DNA from: JAPOUP01 sp965203255
GTDB taxonomy: Bacteria > Pseudomonadota > Alphaproteobacteria > Rhodobacterales > Rhodobacteraceae
NCBI GenBank assembly: GCA_965203255.1
Contig: OZ241882.1
Coordinates: forward strand, 3,162,001 to 3,226,000
Direction of reading: 5' to 3'
Length of the DNA stretch: 64,000 bases
In this document: piece by piece, positions 1 through 8,393 of the stretch
How the letters are laid out: every line of letters starts with the position of its first letter
Position numbering within the stretch: position 1 is the stretch's first letter
Translations under genes and position numbers: made by a program
The notes under the pieces: model-generated
What the model saw: only the letters and a program-made list of their open reading frames with translations
Told to the model about the DNA's origin: nothing
Database searches by the model: none

Positions 1-873
1 TCCGGTGACATGGTGTATATACAACAGGTCACCCTCAATGACATCCGCGTCAAATACATGGAGCGGACGGTTCATGTCGTATGTCAGATAGTTGGTGATA
101 TCCACCAGGGCAGAGATTGGGCGAAGTCCGATCGCCCTGATCCGCGCTTGCAGCCAATCGGGGCTCGGCCCATTTGTGACCCCCCGAATCAATCTTCCCG
201 CGAACAGGGGGCAATCCCTTGACTTCAGGTCGTCATCGATACGGACGCGGATCGGACTCTCGAATCCGCTTTCGACACCGGGCACCTTGTAGGGTTTCAG
301 CTTTCCGAGACCCCGCGCCGCCAGATCGCGCGCAATTCCGCGTACTCCGAGGGCATCCGGCCGATTCGGTGTAATGGCGATTTCGATCATGGGATCGACC
401 TGGCCCGGGTTGGCCTGCTCAAGCCAGTCGACAAACTCTGTCCCTACCGCGGGCTCGCCAGTGAGTTCGATTATCCCGTCATGCTCGTCGGAAAGCTCCA
501 GCTCCCTCTCGGAGCACATCATGCCATGGCTCTCAACACCACGGATCTTTCCTACCTGGATGGTCCTGTCGATACCCGGGACGTACATTCCGGGCTTCGC
601 AACGACGACGCGGATACCTTCACGGGCATTCGGCGCACCGCAGACAATCTCCCGATCGCCTTCACCGGTCTCGACCGTACAGACCCTCAACCGGTCCGCG
701 TCAGGATGCTGGACCGCCCTCCTGACACGTCCCACCGTGAAACCAGCCAACCGATCGAATGGATTGTGGACGTGTTCAACTTCCAGGCCAAGATCCGTAA
801 GCGCATCCGCGATCTGGTTCACAGTTGCCGGGGTCTCCAGATGGTCCCGTAGCCAGGAAAGCGTGAATTTCAT
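1..873 (-). CDS. pheT: Phenylalanine-tRNA ligase beta subunit, N-terminal part
   Basis: This is the beta subunit of the cytoplasmic alpha2-beta2 enzyme that charges tRNA-Phe. The first 291 codons are present and the gene runs off the left edge. It begins MKFTLSWLRDHLETP at an ATG whose complement is 871-873. Residues about 40-150 form the EMAP-II-like tRNA-binding OB fold: HPDADRLRVCTVETG, then IVCGAPNAREG, then MMCSERELEL. The B3/B4 region follows, with the ITPNRPDALGVRGIARDLAA stretch. It lies 181 bp downstream of pheS on the same strand, the usual pheS-pheT order, though the gap is wider than normal and may hold its own translation signals. Confidence 0.96.
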   Translation of the reverse strand, partial: MKFTLSWLRDHLETPATVNQIADALTDLGLEVEHVHNPFDRLAGFTVGRVRRAVQHPDADRLRVCTVETGEGDREIVCGAPNAREGIRVVVAKPGMYVPGIDRTIQVGKIRGVESHGMMCSERELELSDEHDGIIELTGEPAVGTEFVDWLEQANPGQVDPMIEIAITPNRPDALGVRGIARDLAARGLGKLKPYKVPGVESGFESPIRVRIDDDLKSRDCPLFAGRLIRGVTNGPSPDWLQARIRAIGLRPISALVDITNYLTYDMNRPLHVFDADVIEGDLLYIHHVTG

Positions 874-1054
874 GAAACCAGCCCCGTCATTGGTGGAATT
901 GCAGGCATCTTCGGCCCCTCATTGCATAGAAAGATCACGCTCCGCTCACCAGTCGCACGATCCAGTCCGCACAGTGACACGGAAGAGGAAGATTCTCCTG
1001 ACGCCATTCGGGCCTCCGTCAGCGGTCTCGGCCATGTTTGCGTTGCGTCGAACG

Positions 1055-2134
1055 TCACGCCGGTCTTGACAGCCCTCCGTGCAGGCTTGGAACATCCAAC
1101 GCACCAAAACCGTAATGCTTCAACCAACGCAGGTCTCCATCAAAGAAGGCCCTGAGATCCGGCATCCCGTATTTCAGCATCGCCAACCGGTCGATTCCGA
1201 TCCCGAAGGCAAATCCCTGCCACCTTTCCGGATCGATTCCTCCAGCTTTCAGCACTTTGGGATGCACCATTCCGGATCCCAGGATCTCCATCCAGCTGTC
1301 GCCTTCACCCACCTTGAGATGCCCGTCTTCCCATGAACAGCGGAGGTCGACTTCAGCGGAGGGCTCCGTGAACGGAAAATGTGAGGCCCGGAAACGCAGT
1401 TCGACCTGATCAACCTCGAAGAAGGCCCTACAGAACTCTTCCAGGCACCACTTCAGGTTGGCCATAGAGATGTCCACGTCTATGGCCAACCCCTCGATCT
1501 GGTGGAACATCGGCGTGTGAGTTTGGTCGTAATCCGCTCGGTAGACCCTCCCTGGACAGATAACCCTCAATGGAGCGCCAAATCTCTGCATCGCACGGAT
1601 CTGAACCGGAGAGGTGTGCGTCCGCATCACATGAGGCGGGTGGGTCCGATCCTCAATCTGTGACATATAGAATGTGTCCATCTCCGTGCGTGTCGGATGT
1701 TCAGCCGGTATGTTCAGGGCATCGAAATTGTGCCAATCACTCTCGACCTGCGGTCCCTCGGCCACGGAAAATCCCATGTCCGCAAACACGGCCGTTACCT
1801 CTTCGGTTACCTGCGAAACCGGATGCACGGTTCCAGTCGGGCGGGAACGGGCCGGAAGCGTTATGTCAAGCCACTCGGACTCGAGCCTTTCATCCAACGC
1901 CGCATCAGCAAGAGCAGCCTTTCTGGCCATGATCGCAGAGGTGATGTCCTCCTTCAGAGCGTTCAGCATCGGGCCGGCAACCATACGTTCCTCAGGCGTC
2001 ATCTTCCCGAGTTCGCGCATTTTGAGACTGACGTCACCCTTTCGGCCGATAGCCTGTACACGCAGCTCTTCCAACGCCATTTCATCGGGTGCCGCTGCTA
2101 TTGCAGGCAGGAACCGCTCCCTCAGGCCATCCAT
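1055..2134 (-). CDS. pheS: Phenylalanine-tRNA ligase alpha subunit
   Basis: This is the catalytic alpha subunit, a class II aminoacyl-tRNA synthetase. At 359 residues from MDGLRERFLPAIAAAP it matches the usual alphaproteobacterial length. An upstream in-frame start would add 29 unconserved residues, and the chosen ATG has a GGAG about 10 nt before it. An N-terminal coiled coil (about 1-95) is followed by the catalytic core: motif 2 region RVYRADYDQTHTPMFHQIEG and motif 3 FAFGIGIDRLAMLKYGMPDL near the C-terminus. Its usual partners rplT-rpmI lie upstream on the same strand, but a lipoprotein gene on the opposite strand separates them from pheS. Confidence 0.97.
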   Translation of the reverse strand: MDGLRERFLPAIAAAPDEMALEELRVQAIGRKGDVSLKMRELGKMTPEERMVAGPMLNALKEDITSAIMARKAALADAALDERLESEWLDITLPARSRPTGTVHPVSQVTEEVTAVFADMGFSVAEGPQVESDWHNFDALNIPAEHPTRTEMDTFYMSQIEDRTHPPHVMRTHTSPVQIRAMQRFGAPLRVICPGRVYRADYDQTHTPMFHQIEGLAIDVDISMANLKWCLEEFCRAFFEVDQVELRFRASHFPFTEPSAEVDLRCSWEDGHLKVGEGDSWMEILGSGMVHPKVLKAGGIDPERWQGFAFGIGIDRLAMLKYGMPDLRAFFDGDLRWLKHYGFGALDVPSLHGGLSRPA

Positions 2135-2613
2135 GAGAGTATTCTCCAAATTCAGCAACGGTGTGCTAACGGGCACCAGATTTGTTTGCAACCCGAACAC
2201 CCATACCCACGACATCAGCATGGGTCATAAATCCAGGTCCCCATCTCGGACTGCATTCATCCAGATGCGAAAGATCGCGTTGCCTAACCGGAAGAATCGA
2301 CTGCAGCCACAGTTCCTGAACTCGTTGTTTCCCATGCCCTGCGCAAGCTCCCACTCGGGTGATGGGAACAGGCGCTCTGTTTCCCTGGGAACATCGACCC
2401 TTTCCGAGCGTGCCCATGCAGGTTTCGCTTGAATTCGTGGCCGACGATCAGATACGCCAACTTTCTGTGTGATATGCCGATCTCGGAACCGCGAGCGAAC
2501 TGCAGCTACCCGAGTTCAACGAACTTTGTATACGGGGACGGGACAGAACAGTTAAGCAGGAGACTGCGGGGGAGTTCCGACCGGATTCCGACCTGGGTTG
2601 AGAGGAAGACAGT
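2135..2613. other. Intergenic stretch, divergent promoters expected
   Basis: These 479 bases lie between the divergent pheS and lipoprotein genes. They must hold the pheS ribosome site (GGAG near 2145) and probably promoters for both directions. Short open frames in it have no recognisable content. I see no RNA gene, repeat or phenylalanine leader peptide. Confidence 0.5.
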
Positions 2614-3114
2614 ATGACTCTGAACAGCCGTTTCCTGGCGATATGCGTGGTCGCCACCAGCATCGCATTTGTTGGGTGCACAGGCCGGAAGAGCGCCGAA
2701 GAGCCACCGCAACCTGCGGCGAACGACATGTTCTTTGATGCAATCACGATTACAAAGCCCGGAACCGTTACCGGGACGATACTCAATGCGACGCGAGAGT
2801 ACGGCGAGAGCGGTCACGGGGGCAGCGATCCACAAGTGAGCATATGGTGGCGTTACGCCGCTGATGCCAACGGTAAATTGACCGTTACAGCGGAGAGCGA
2901 TGAATTCGATCCGATGGTTGCGGCCTATTCCGGTGTCATGGTCAACGCTCTCCAGACCCCTGAGGGAACTGTCCGGTCAAAGCCGGCCATCGGCCAGAGC
3001 CGTATCGCCTTTAGGGTCTCGGCCGGAAGAACCTACCACATTGCTGTCGCGGCGGCCTCCGGAGCGACGGGTACCGTGACGCTTCAGGTACAGGACAGCT
3101 CCGCACGCCGCTGA
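2614..3114 (+). CDS. Putative lipoprotein with PPC-like beta domain
   Basis: A 166-residue secreted lipoprotein of unknown function. The N-terminus (FLAICVVATSIAFVGCTG) is a signal peptide ending in a lipobox with Cys at about 22. A short Pro/Glu-rich linker follows, then a beta-rich domain with DMFFDAITITKPGTVTGT, SIWWRYAADANGKLTV and FRVSAGRTYHIAVAAASG. That pattern is typical of bacterial pre-peptidase C-terminal (PPC-like) jelly-roll domains, an assignment made from pattern only. The ATG is preceded by GAGAGGAAG. It reads opposite to its neighbours and splits the usual rpmI-rplT-pheS-pheT order, so it is probably a late insertion. Confidence 0.75.
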   Translation: MTLNSRFLAICVVATSIAFVGCTGRKSAEEPPQPAANDMFFDAITITKPGTVTGTILNATREYGESGHGGSDPQVSIWWRYAADANGKLTVTAESDEFDPMVAAYSGVMVNALQTPEGTVRSKPAIGQSRIAFRVSAGRTYHIAVAAASGATGTVTLQVQDSSARR

Positions 3115-3230
3115 CCATAGTTTCGGTCGGTCAACTTGGGAGTGACAATACCGCGCGGCGCCTGCATAGACTTGCGCCGAAAATGTCCCGGACCCGCATG
3201 GGAAGGATCCGGCGACGATCAAGGATGGAA

Positions 3231-3593
3231 TCAAGCGAGGGCGGATCTTGCCCTTTCGACGATGGCACCAAAGGCTGCCGGCTCGTTGACCGCCAGATCA
3301 GCCAATACCTTACGGTCAACCTCAATCCCGGCCTTCGAGAGCCCATTTATGAACCGTGAATACGTCAACGTACCGTCATGGGCTCGAACGGCGGCGTTTA
3401 TCCGCTGGATCCAAAGTGCCCTGAAATTGCGTTTGCGTGTCTTGCGGTCTCTGGTTGCGTATTGGTTGGCCTTGTCAACGGCCTGTCTGGCAGACTTGAA
3501 GTTCTTCGATCGCCGGCCATAGTAGCCTTTCGCGGCCTTGATGGTCTTCCTGTGGCGGGCGTGGGCGAGGGTGCCCCCTGTCGTGCGTGGCAT
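3231..3593 (-). CDS. rplT: 50S ribosomal protein L20
   Basis: L20 binds 23S rRNA early in large-subunit assembly, and in many bacteria it also represses its own operon. This copy has the full 120 residues from MPRTTGGTLAHARHRKTIK. It contains the basic YYGRRSKNFKSARQAVDKA segment and the conserved C-terminal FINGLSKAGIEVDRKVLADL. The chosen ATG (complement 3591-3593) follows a strong GAGGAGG, and the longer in-frame start adds only unconserved residues. It sits 13 bp downstream of rpmI, so the two are surely co-transcribed. Confidence 0.98.
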   Translation of the reverse strand: MPRTTGGTLAHARHRKTIKAAKGYYGRRSKNFKSARQAVDKANQYATRDRKTRKRNFRALWIQRINAAVRAHDGTLTYSRFINGLSKAGIEVDRKVLADLAVNEPAAFGAIVERARSALA

Positions 3594-3606
3594 GTTATCG
3601 ACCTCC

Positions 3607-3807
3607 TCAGCGCGAATAGGGCATGAAGCCCTTGACGATCTTTTCATCCGGAGCGCTCAATGTGGTTGTCCCACGAGCATTACGGATGAACTTTCTGGTT
3701 CGCTTGATCATCCCGTGGCGCTTCCCGGCCTGGGCGACCTTCACACGGCCCGATGCGGTCGTCTTGAAGCGCTTCTTGGCGCTCGACTTGGTCTTCATCT
3801 TAGGCAT
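3607..3807 (-). CDS. rpmI: 50S ribosomal protein L35
   Basis: A small basic protein of the large subunit, 66 residues from MPKMKTKSSAKKRFKTTASG. It has the family signature KRHGMIKRTRKFIRNARG and ends IVKGFMPYSR. An in-frame start five codons upstream is ignored because GAAGGAGACGGAA places a ribosome site directly before this ATG. It is the first gene of rpmI-rplT. No infC is seen upstream within about 700 bases, so the L20/L35 operon promoter should lie just right of 3807. Confidence 0.97.
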   Translation of the reverse strand: MPKMKTKSSAKKRFKTTASGRVKVAQAGKRHGMIKRTRKFIRNARGTTTLSAPDEKIVKGFMPYSR

Positions 3808-4114
3808 TTCCGTCTCCTTCAAGCGCGGTTTCGGCGCGACTCGGCATGCCTCTTTGGCCGGCCGCCCATTAGAAGCGTGCGTATACGGCGCAATTCACCC
3901 GCTGGCAAGTCAATGCTCCCGAATTGCATGCCTATTTCCAATCCCAAGTGCGGTTCCAGTGACCTCGTACTTCCAGCGACCCAGAATTGACCGAAGGGAT
4001 CGCCATGGTCAGTCATAGCGCGGACCCCTGCGCAGAACAACCTCGGTCAATGGCGCTGCGCCGCGATGTCTGCCCCGCTCTCCATCACTCAACCGGTCTG
4101 GCAGCACCTTGGCC
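3808..4114. other. Intergenic, no recognised feature
   Basis: The region upstream of rpmI should contain the promoter of the L35-L20 operon. I recognise no leader RNA structure or gene. The open frames here have no family resemblance. Confidence 0.4.
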
Positions 4115-4240
4115 TCAAGTATCTTGCCATCATTGCGTTGATGGATAAAAGGACTTGAGCCTGCTTCTCGCGCCGTACGTACAGAACCGCCAGTCGACGG
4201 GGCTCGCCGATGAGTTCCTGTGTCGTTGCCGGATGGAAGA
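4115..4240 (-). mobile_element. Remnant of an IS630 element (3' end)
   Basis: The minus-strand frame ending at 4130 reads ...VDWRFCTYGARSRLKSFYPSTQ then stop. That closely matches the end of the IS630-B transposase in this window (VNWRFTTADARVRLRSLYPSTQ, stop at 16660-16662). The DNA just past the stop also matches: a CATCATTGCGTTGA stretch is shared with the right end of IS630-B. Only about 35 codons and part of the terminal repeat survive, and nothing of the catalytic domain. It is a scar of an old copy upstream of the amino acid transporter operon. Confidence 0.75.
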
Positions 4241-4548
4241 CCTCATATAGTGTCGGCGGCTGTCTGGAAGCGCGGGAATCCACCGGAATCCCGTGCCTCT
4301 TTCCGCCATTAACACCTCCGTTCCACCGGAATTCGCGGCAGACAGTCGTATGGTCACGGCCCAGCGTCCGATTCGAAAGCTCGTTTTCCCTAAGCGCGTA
4401 TATCCTGCATCTGTCCCCGTGGGTCAGGTGGCGGTCTTCCCTGTTCCAACACAGGGACTGTCGATACCTGCTGGCCGATTCGTAGCATCAGGTGCCAGAC
4501 AGGGAGGTCACCGCAGCCAATAGTGTTGAATGTCAGGGTGAAAGGGGT
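4241..4548. other. Upstream region of amino acid transporter operon
   Basis: This stretch lies between the IS630 scar and the transporter operon. No gene is recognised. The operon promoter is expected near 4500-4560, next to the palindrome at 4549-4563. Confidence 0.35.
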
Positions 4549-4563
4549 TGTCAATCATTGACA
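4549..4563. promoter_or_regulatory. Candidate GntR-family operator palindrome
   Basis: TGTCAATCATTGACA is a perfect 7-1-7 inverted repeat lying 71 bases before the first permease gene. A GntR/FadR-type regulator is encoded in the same operon (7716-8393). Regulators of that subfamily bind short palindromes of this general form. That this one is the binding site is inference from position and symmetry. Confidence 0.55.
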
Positions 4564-4634
4564 CTCTACGAAGGGTGATCAATGGTTGCCTTGGCGCTCG
4601 TCGCGATGCGTCAAAGCTTGCCCCGGGGCTTCGA

Positions 4635-5312
4635 ATGCAGGTATGGGACATAGGCGCAGTCCTGACGGACATGGACATGCTGCTCCTTGGGCTCTGGAAC
4701 ACCCTCAAGGTGTTCTGCCTCGCGATCTTGTTTGGGGTGCCGCTTGGGCTGACCTTGGCTCTTGGTCGGATGGCACGAATCCCGGTGTTGTCCCAGATCT
4801 GTTCCTTCATCATCGAGTTCTTTCGGACTACGCCGCCGCTGGTGCAGCTTTTCTGGTTCTTCTTTGCCCTGCCGATCCTGATCAGCGTCCAGATGACGCC
4901 ATTCGTGGCCTCGGTTATCACCTTTTCGATCCAGTCCTCGGCCTTCTTTGCCGAGATATTCCGCGGCGGCATCAACTCGATCGACAAGGGTCAATGGGAC
5001 GCGGCGCGTGCCATCGGCATGACGCGCCAGACGAGCTTGCGTCGGATCATTCTGCCACAGGCCGTCAAGCGGATGATCCCTGCCTTTTCGGAGCGGGCGA
5101 TCGAGCTACTGAAGACGACCACCCTGATCTCGACGGTATCCTATGCCGATCTGATGTTTCAGGCCAATGAACTGGCATCCAAGACCTTTCGCCCACTCGA
5201 GGTCTACACGGTAGTGGCGGTCATGTACTTCTTCCTGATATTCGTCTTCTCGCAACTGACGATCCTGCTGGAACATCGGCTCGCAAGGACCGGCGAAGGT
5301 ACGGTGAGGTAG
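4635..5312 (+). CDS. Polar amino acid ABC transporter permease 1
   Basis: An inner-membrane permease of the HisM/GlnP family, 225 residues from MQVWDIGAVLTDMDMLLLGL. A TTG start 87 bases upstream would include the palindrome at 4549. The chosen ATG aligns with the start of the second permease (MSYNWNFASVFEYWDVLLVG). It has about five membrane segments. The ATPase-contact EAA loop reads DAARAIGMTRQTSLRRIILP near residue 150, and FFRTTPPLVQLFWFFFALP is the usual signature. It is followed after 8 bp by a paralogous permease, and the pair probably forms a heterodimer. The substrate is not evident from sequence. Confidence 0.92.
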   Translation: MQVWDIGAVLTDMDMLLLGLWNTLKVFCLAILFGVPLGLTLALGRMARIPVLSQICSFIIEFFRTTPPLVQLFWFFFALPILISVQMTPFVASVITFSIQSSAFFAEIFRGGINSIDKGQWDAARAIGMTRQTSLRRIILPQAVKRMIPAFSERAIELLKTTTLISTVSYADLMFQANELASKTFRPLEVYTVVAVMYFFLIFVFSQLTILLEHRLARTGEGTVR

Positions 5313-5320
5313 GCGGTGCC

Positions 5321-5986
5321 ATGAGCTACAACTGGAATTTCGCTTCCGTTTTCGAGTACTGGGATGTCCTGCTTGTCGGGCTCGTGGGCACATTGTCGAT
5401 TTTCACCGTTGCCTGTTCGCTGGGGCTGAGCCTCGGCCTCGTCGTCGGCATGATGAGGTACTCGAAGCGGGCTCTCGTGAACTATCCTGCCCGACTCTTC
5501 GTCGAGGTCTTTCGCAACACGCCGGTACTGGTCCAGATCATCTGGTTCTACTTTGCCCTGCCGGTGGTCATCGGCGTCGAGGTGACCCCATTTCTGGCCG
5601 CAACGCTCGGCATGACCCTCAATACCATCGCGTTTTCAGCCGAGGTGTTCCGGGGCGGTATCCAGTCGATTGACCGCGAACAATGGGACGCAGGCAAAGC
5701 CATCGGGATGAGCTATGGCCAGACAATGGGGAGGATCATCCTGCCCCAGGCACTGAAGCGGATGCTGCCACCGCTAACGAGCCGCGGGATCGAGGTCTTC
5801 AAGATATCCACGCTTGCCTCTGTCGTAGCCTACCCCGAGACACTCCAGCAGGCCAAGCTCATCGCCTCTTACGAGTTCAACCCGATCGAGGCCTATACGG
5901 TTGTGGCGATCCTGTTCTTCCTCGTCTTGCTTCCAATGGTGCAGCTGACTTACGTGCTGGAACGTCGCTTCGGCAAGAGCGACTAA
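5321..5986 (+). CDS. Polar amino acid ABC transporter permease 2
   Basis: The second HisM/GlnP-type permease, 221 residues, starts at the ATG at 5321. It has the signature VFRNTPVLVQIIWFYFALP and the EAA loop DAGKAIGMSYGQTMGRIILP. Membrane segments occur at about residues 20-40, 55-75, 90-110, 145-165 and 190-212. It is clearly paralogous to the preceding permease. The ATPase gene starts 10 bp downstream behind an AAGGAGG ribosome site, so the four transporter genes are one operon. Confidence 0.93.
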   Translation: MSYNWNFASVFEYWDVLLVGLVGTLSIFTVACSLGLSLGLVVGMMRYSKRALVNYPARLFVEVFRNTPVLVQIIWFYFALPVVIGVEVTPFLAATLGMTLNTIAFSAEVFRGGIQSIDREQWDAGKAIGMSYGQTMGRIILPQALKRMLPPLTSRGIEVFKISTLASVVAYPETLQQAKLIASYEFNPIEAYTVVAILFFLVLLPMVQLTYVLERRFGKSD

Positions 5987-5996
5987 GGAGGCAAAT

Positions 5997-6770
5997 ATGG
6001 CGACCGCAGTCGAAATCCGAGGCCTTCACAAGCGGTTTGGCGGGCTTGAGGTGCTCAAGGGCATCGATCTCGACGTGATGCAGGGCGAGGCGGTGGTGCT
6101 TCTTGGCTCATCAGGGTCGGGGAAAAGCACGCTTCTACGGTGCATCAATTTCATGGAAGAACCCAATGAAGGACAGATCCGAATCAACGGTGACCTGATC
6201 GGCACCGAACGGGGCGGGCGAATGACCTATCGGGAGGCGGAACTTTGCAAGCTGCGCAGCCGGGTGGGTATGGTTTTCCAGCATTTCAACCTGTTTCCCC
6301 ACAAGACGGTGCTTGAGAACGTTATGGAGGGGCAGGTGATCGTACTCCGCCGGTCCGCAGCTGAGGCCCGGGAAAGGGCCGTGGCACAGTTGACCAGGGT
6401 GGGCCTCGCAGAAAAGGCTCCCGAATATCCAGCGCGCCTGTCAGGTGGGCAGAAGCAGCGCGTTGCCATTGCCCGCGCCCTGGCCATGGACCCTGAGGTC
6501 ATGCTCTTTGACGAGGTCACCTCCGCGCTTGACCCCGAACTGGTGGGCGAAGTTCTCAAGACCATGCGCCAACTCGCCGACGAAGGCATGACGATGGTCT
6601 GCGTCACCCATGAGATCGGCTTTGCCTATCACGTTGCCAACAAGGTCTGTTTCCTGCACGAGGGTCAGATTCTTGAACAAGGCACGCCGCATGATTTGCT
6701 GAAGATGCCCAAGACGGACCGCGTCCGCGATTTCCTCGACGGACATTCGCTTTTCAAACTACCCGACTGA
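5997..6770 (+). CDS. Polar amino acid ABC transporter ATPase (GlnQ-like)
   Basis: The cytoplasmic ATPase that drives the two permeases, 257 residues. Walker A is GSSGSGKSTLLRC (about 34-46), the Q-loop is VGMVFQHFNLFPHKT, the ABC signature is LSGGQKQRVAIARAL, Walker B is VMLFDEVTSALDPE and the switch histidine is VCVTHEIGF. These match the GlnQ/HisP group. Walker B has DEVTS instead of the more common DEPTS, which is seen in this group. AAGGAGGCAAAT precedes the ATG. The binding-protein gene follows after 25 bp. Confidence 0.95.
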   Translation: MATAVEIRGLHKRFGGLEVLKGIDLDVMQGEAVVLLGSSGSGKSTLLRCINFMEEPNEGQIRINGDLIGTERGGRMTYREAELCKLRSRVGMVFQHFNLFPHKTVLENVMEGQVIVLRRSAAEARERAVAQLTRVGLAEKAPEYPARLSGGQKQRVAIARALAMDPEVMLFDEVTSALDPELVGEVLKTMRQLADEGMTMVCVTHEIGFAYHVANKVCFLHEGQILEQGTPHDLLKMPKTDRVRDFLDGHSLFKLPD

Positions 6771-6795
6771 GCAAAAAACAAAGGGAGGTCACCTC

Positions 6796-7650
6796 ATGAC
6801 ATCATTGCTCCAAAAAGCTGCCGGCTTCTGCGCGACGTTGGCGATCCTTACGGTTGCTGCGTTTTCGGTGCCGCAGGCCCAGGCACAACAATCGACCTGG
6901 AACGCAATCCAGGAACGTGGCACGCTGCGCATTGGCGTGACCCAGGCGCCTCCATGGTTCACCAAGGATATCCGGACCGGCGAATGGACCGGTGGGCTGG
7001 GCATCTCCATCGGTGAGGCCATGGCCGAGGTGCTCGACGTCGAGCTTGAGACCGTCGAAGTAACCTGGGGTACAGCCATTGCCGCCCTGCAAGCCGACCG
7101 AATCGATGCCATGTTCTTCATGTCACCGACCGCGTCCCGCGCGATGGCCGTCGATTTCACCCATAACCCGGTCGTCTTCCTGTCGCAGGCGGTGCTTGCA
7201 GCGGAAGAACTTGACGCATCTTCTTGGGAGGTCCTCAACAACGCTGAAGTCAGCCTGTCGGTGCCGCAGGCGACTTCCATGGACCAGTTCCTGACACGCA
7301 TGGCGCCGGATGCGGACATCCAGCGCTTTCCCGACAATGCCGCCTCTATCGCGGCGTTCCAGTCTGGCCGTGTGGATGCCGTTTCACTGATGCTGCCGCC
7401 GCTGCTGTCGGCACGCCAGAGCATGGGTTCGGGCGTGATTTCGGTCCCGACGCCGGCGTTTACCGCACCGGCCAACATTGCCGTCCGGAGAGAGGCTGAT
7501 GATATCTGGGTGGACTGGCTCGATACCACAACCTTTTACTGGTACGAGACCGGGCGCATTCAGTCGTGGTATGACGAATTCCTCGTGGAATTCGGAATTG
7601 ATCCGGCTGACAGCCCGCCGATCCAGCGCGAGCTGCTCTTTATGCGCTGA
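6796..7650 (+). CDS. Periplasmic amino acid-binding protein of the ABC transporter
   Basis: A family 3 (SBP_bac_3) extracellular solute-binding protein of 284 residues. A signal peptide (hydrophobic to about residue 30) ends ...SVPQAQA before QQSTW. The mature part has the usual opening TLRIGVTQAPPWFTKD, then TVEVTWGTAIAALQADRIDA and MFFMSPTASRAMAVDFT. The region after TSMDQFLTRM is the second lobe. The ATG follows AAGGGAGGTCACCTC. It captures the substrate for the two permeases. An aminotransferase in the same operon suggests an amino acid or related amine as ligand, which is an inference. Confidence 0.92.
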   Translation: MTSLLQKAAGFCATLAILTVAAFSVPQAQAQQSTWNAIQERGTLRIGVTQAPPWFTKDIRTGEWTGGLGISIGEAMAEVLDVELETVEVTWGTAIAALQADRIDAMFFMSPTASRAMAVDFTHNPVVFLSQAVLAAEELDASSWEVLNNAEVSLSVPQATSMDQFLTRMAPDADIQRFPDNAASIAAFQSGRVDAVSLMLPPLLSARQSMGSGVISVPTPAFTAPANIAVRREADDIWVDWLDTTTFYWYETGRIQSWYDEFLVEFGIDPADSPPIQRELLFMR

Positions 7651-7660
7651 TCCCTGCTGT

Positions 7661-7680
7661 GGGGCGGTGCCTGCCGCCCC
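7661..7680 (+). terminator. GC-rich hairpin between transporter and regulator
   Basis: GGGGCGG-TGCCTG-CCGCCCC forms a perfect 7-bp stem with a 6-nt loop, 11 bases past the binding-protein stop codon. No U-tract follows, so it is more likely an attenuating or mRNA-stabilising hairpin than a full terminator. It would lower expression of the regulator relative to the transporter. It also covers the GTG at 7659, which argues against that codon as a start. Confidence 0.5.
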
Positions 7681-7715
7681 CGCACCAACGTGTCGCTACG
7701 TCCGGAGTCTGTGGC

Positions 7716-8393
7716 TTGTCGCCTCTGACTGAAATCCGCCAGCGCCCCCCAATCGTCAGGGAACAGATCCGCGGGATGCTACGAAGCCGCATCATCAGCG
7801 GTGACCTGAGATCCGGAGCGAAGGTAACTCAAACAGACCTATCGCGCCGGCTTGCTGTCATCCGCGGGCCGCTACGCGAGGCGATCATTCAGTTCACCAA
7901 AGAAGGGCTTCTGGTCAAGGCGCATTATTGTGGATTGCGCGTGCGCTCGGTCAGGGAGAGTGTACTTGTGAAACTCAATTCCATTCGCACGACACTTGAG
8001 CGGCTTGCTCTCGCACAGGCTCGGGAGCAGGGGGAAGACGAGACGATCTCCTTGCTGAGGAACCGGTACCAGAGGCTCGAGGCCGCGTCGGAACGCCGGG
8101 ACCTAGCCGCTTCGGGCGATGGCGAGGCCTCATTCCACAGCTGGAGCTACAGACTCACCCGGCACGGGCCTTTGCGGGCGCACTGGAACAAGCTTGTCCG
8201 GTCTGTTCAGATCTGCATGCCGTTCCACCAGAAAGAGCACAGAACCGAAGGCGTCTTCATGTTCGCCAATGCCGAGTGCCTGAAGTTGGTGTCAGGAATT
8301 GACCTTGGCGCCGTCTCCTATCACATTTGCCATTACATGCAGCAGGGCCTGAGGGATGTGTCTGCCTGCATCCCCAAGGACGAAGCGACGTGA
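7716..8393 (+). CDS. GntR-family transcriptional regulator (FadR/FCD group)
   Basis: A DNA-binding regulator, about 225 residues from the TTG at 7716, which has GGAG 8 nt before it. A GTG at 7659 would lie inside the hairpin at 7661-7680. The winged helix is IVREQIRGMLRSRIISGDLR, then GAKVTQTDLSRRLAVIRGPL, then REAIIQFTKEGLL. The C-terminal half is helical and FCD-like (SIRTTLERLALAQAREQG onward), with weak resemblance to the metal-site histidines (FHSWSYRLTRHG). It overlaps the aminotransferase start by one base (TGATG). It probably senses the transported compound and controls the operon through the palindrome at 4549-4563. Confidence 0.85.
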   Translation: MSPLTEIRQRPPIVREQIRGMLRSRIISGDLRSGAKVTQTDLSRRLAVIRGPLREAIIQFTKEGLLVKAHYCGLRVRSVRESVLVKLNSIRTTLERLALAQAREQGEDETISLLRNRYQRLEAASERRDLAASGDGEASFHSWSYRLTRHGPLRAHWNKLVRSVQICMPFHQKEHRTEGVFMFANAECLKLVSGIDLGAVSYHICHYMQQGLRDVSACIPKDEAT

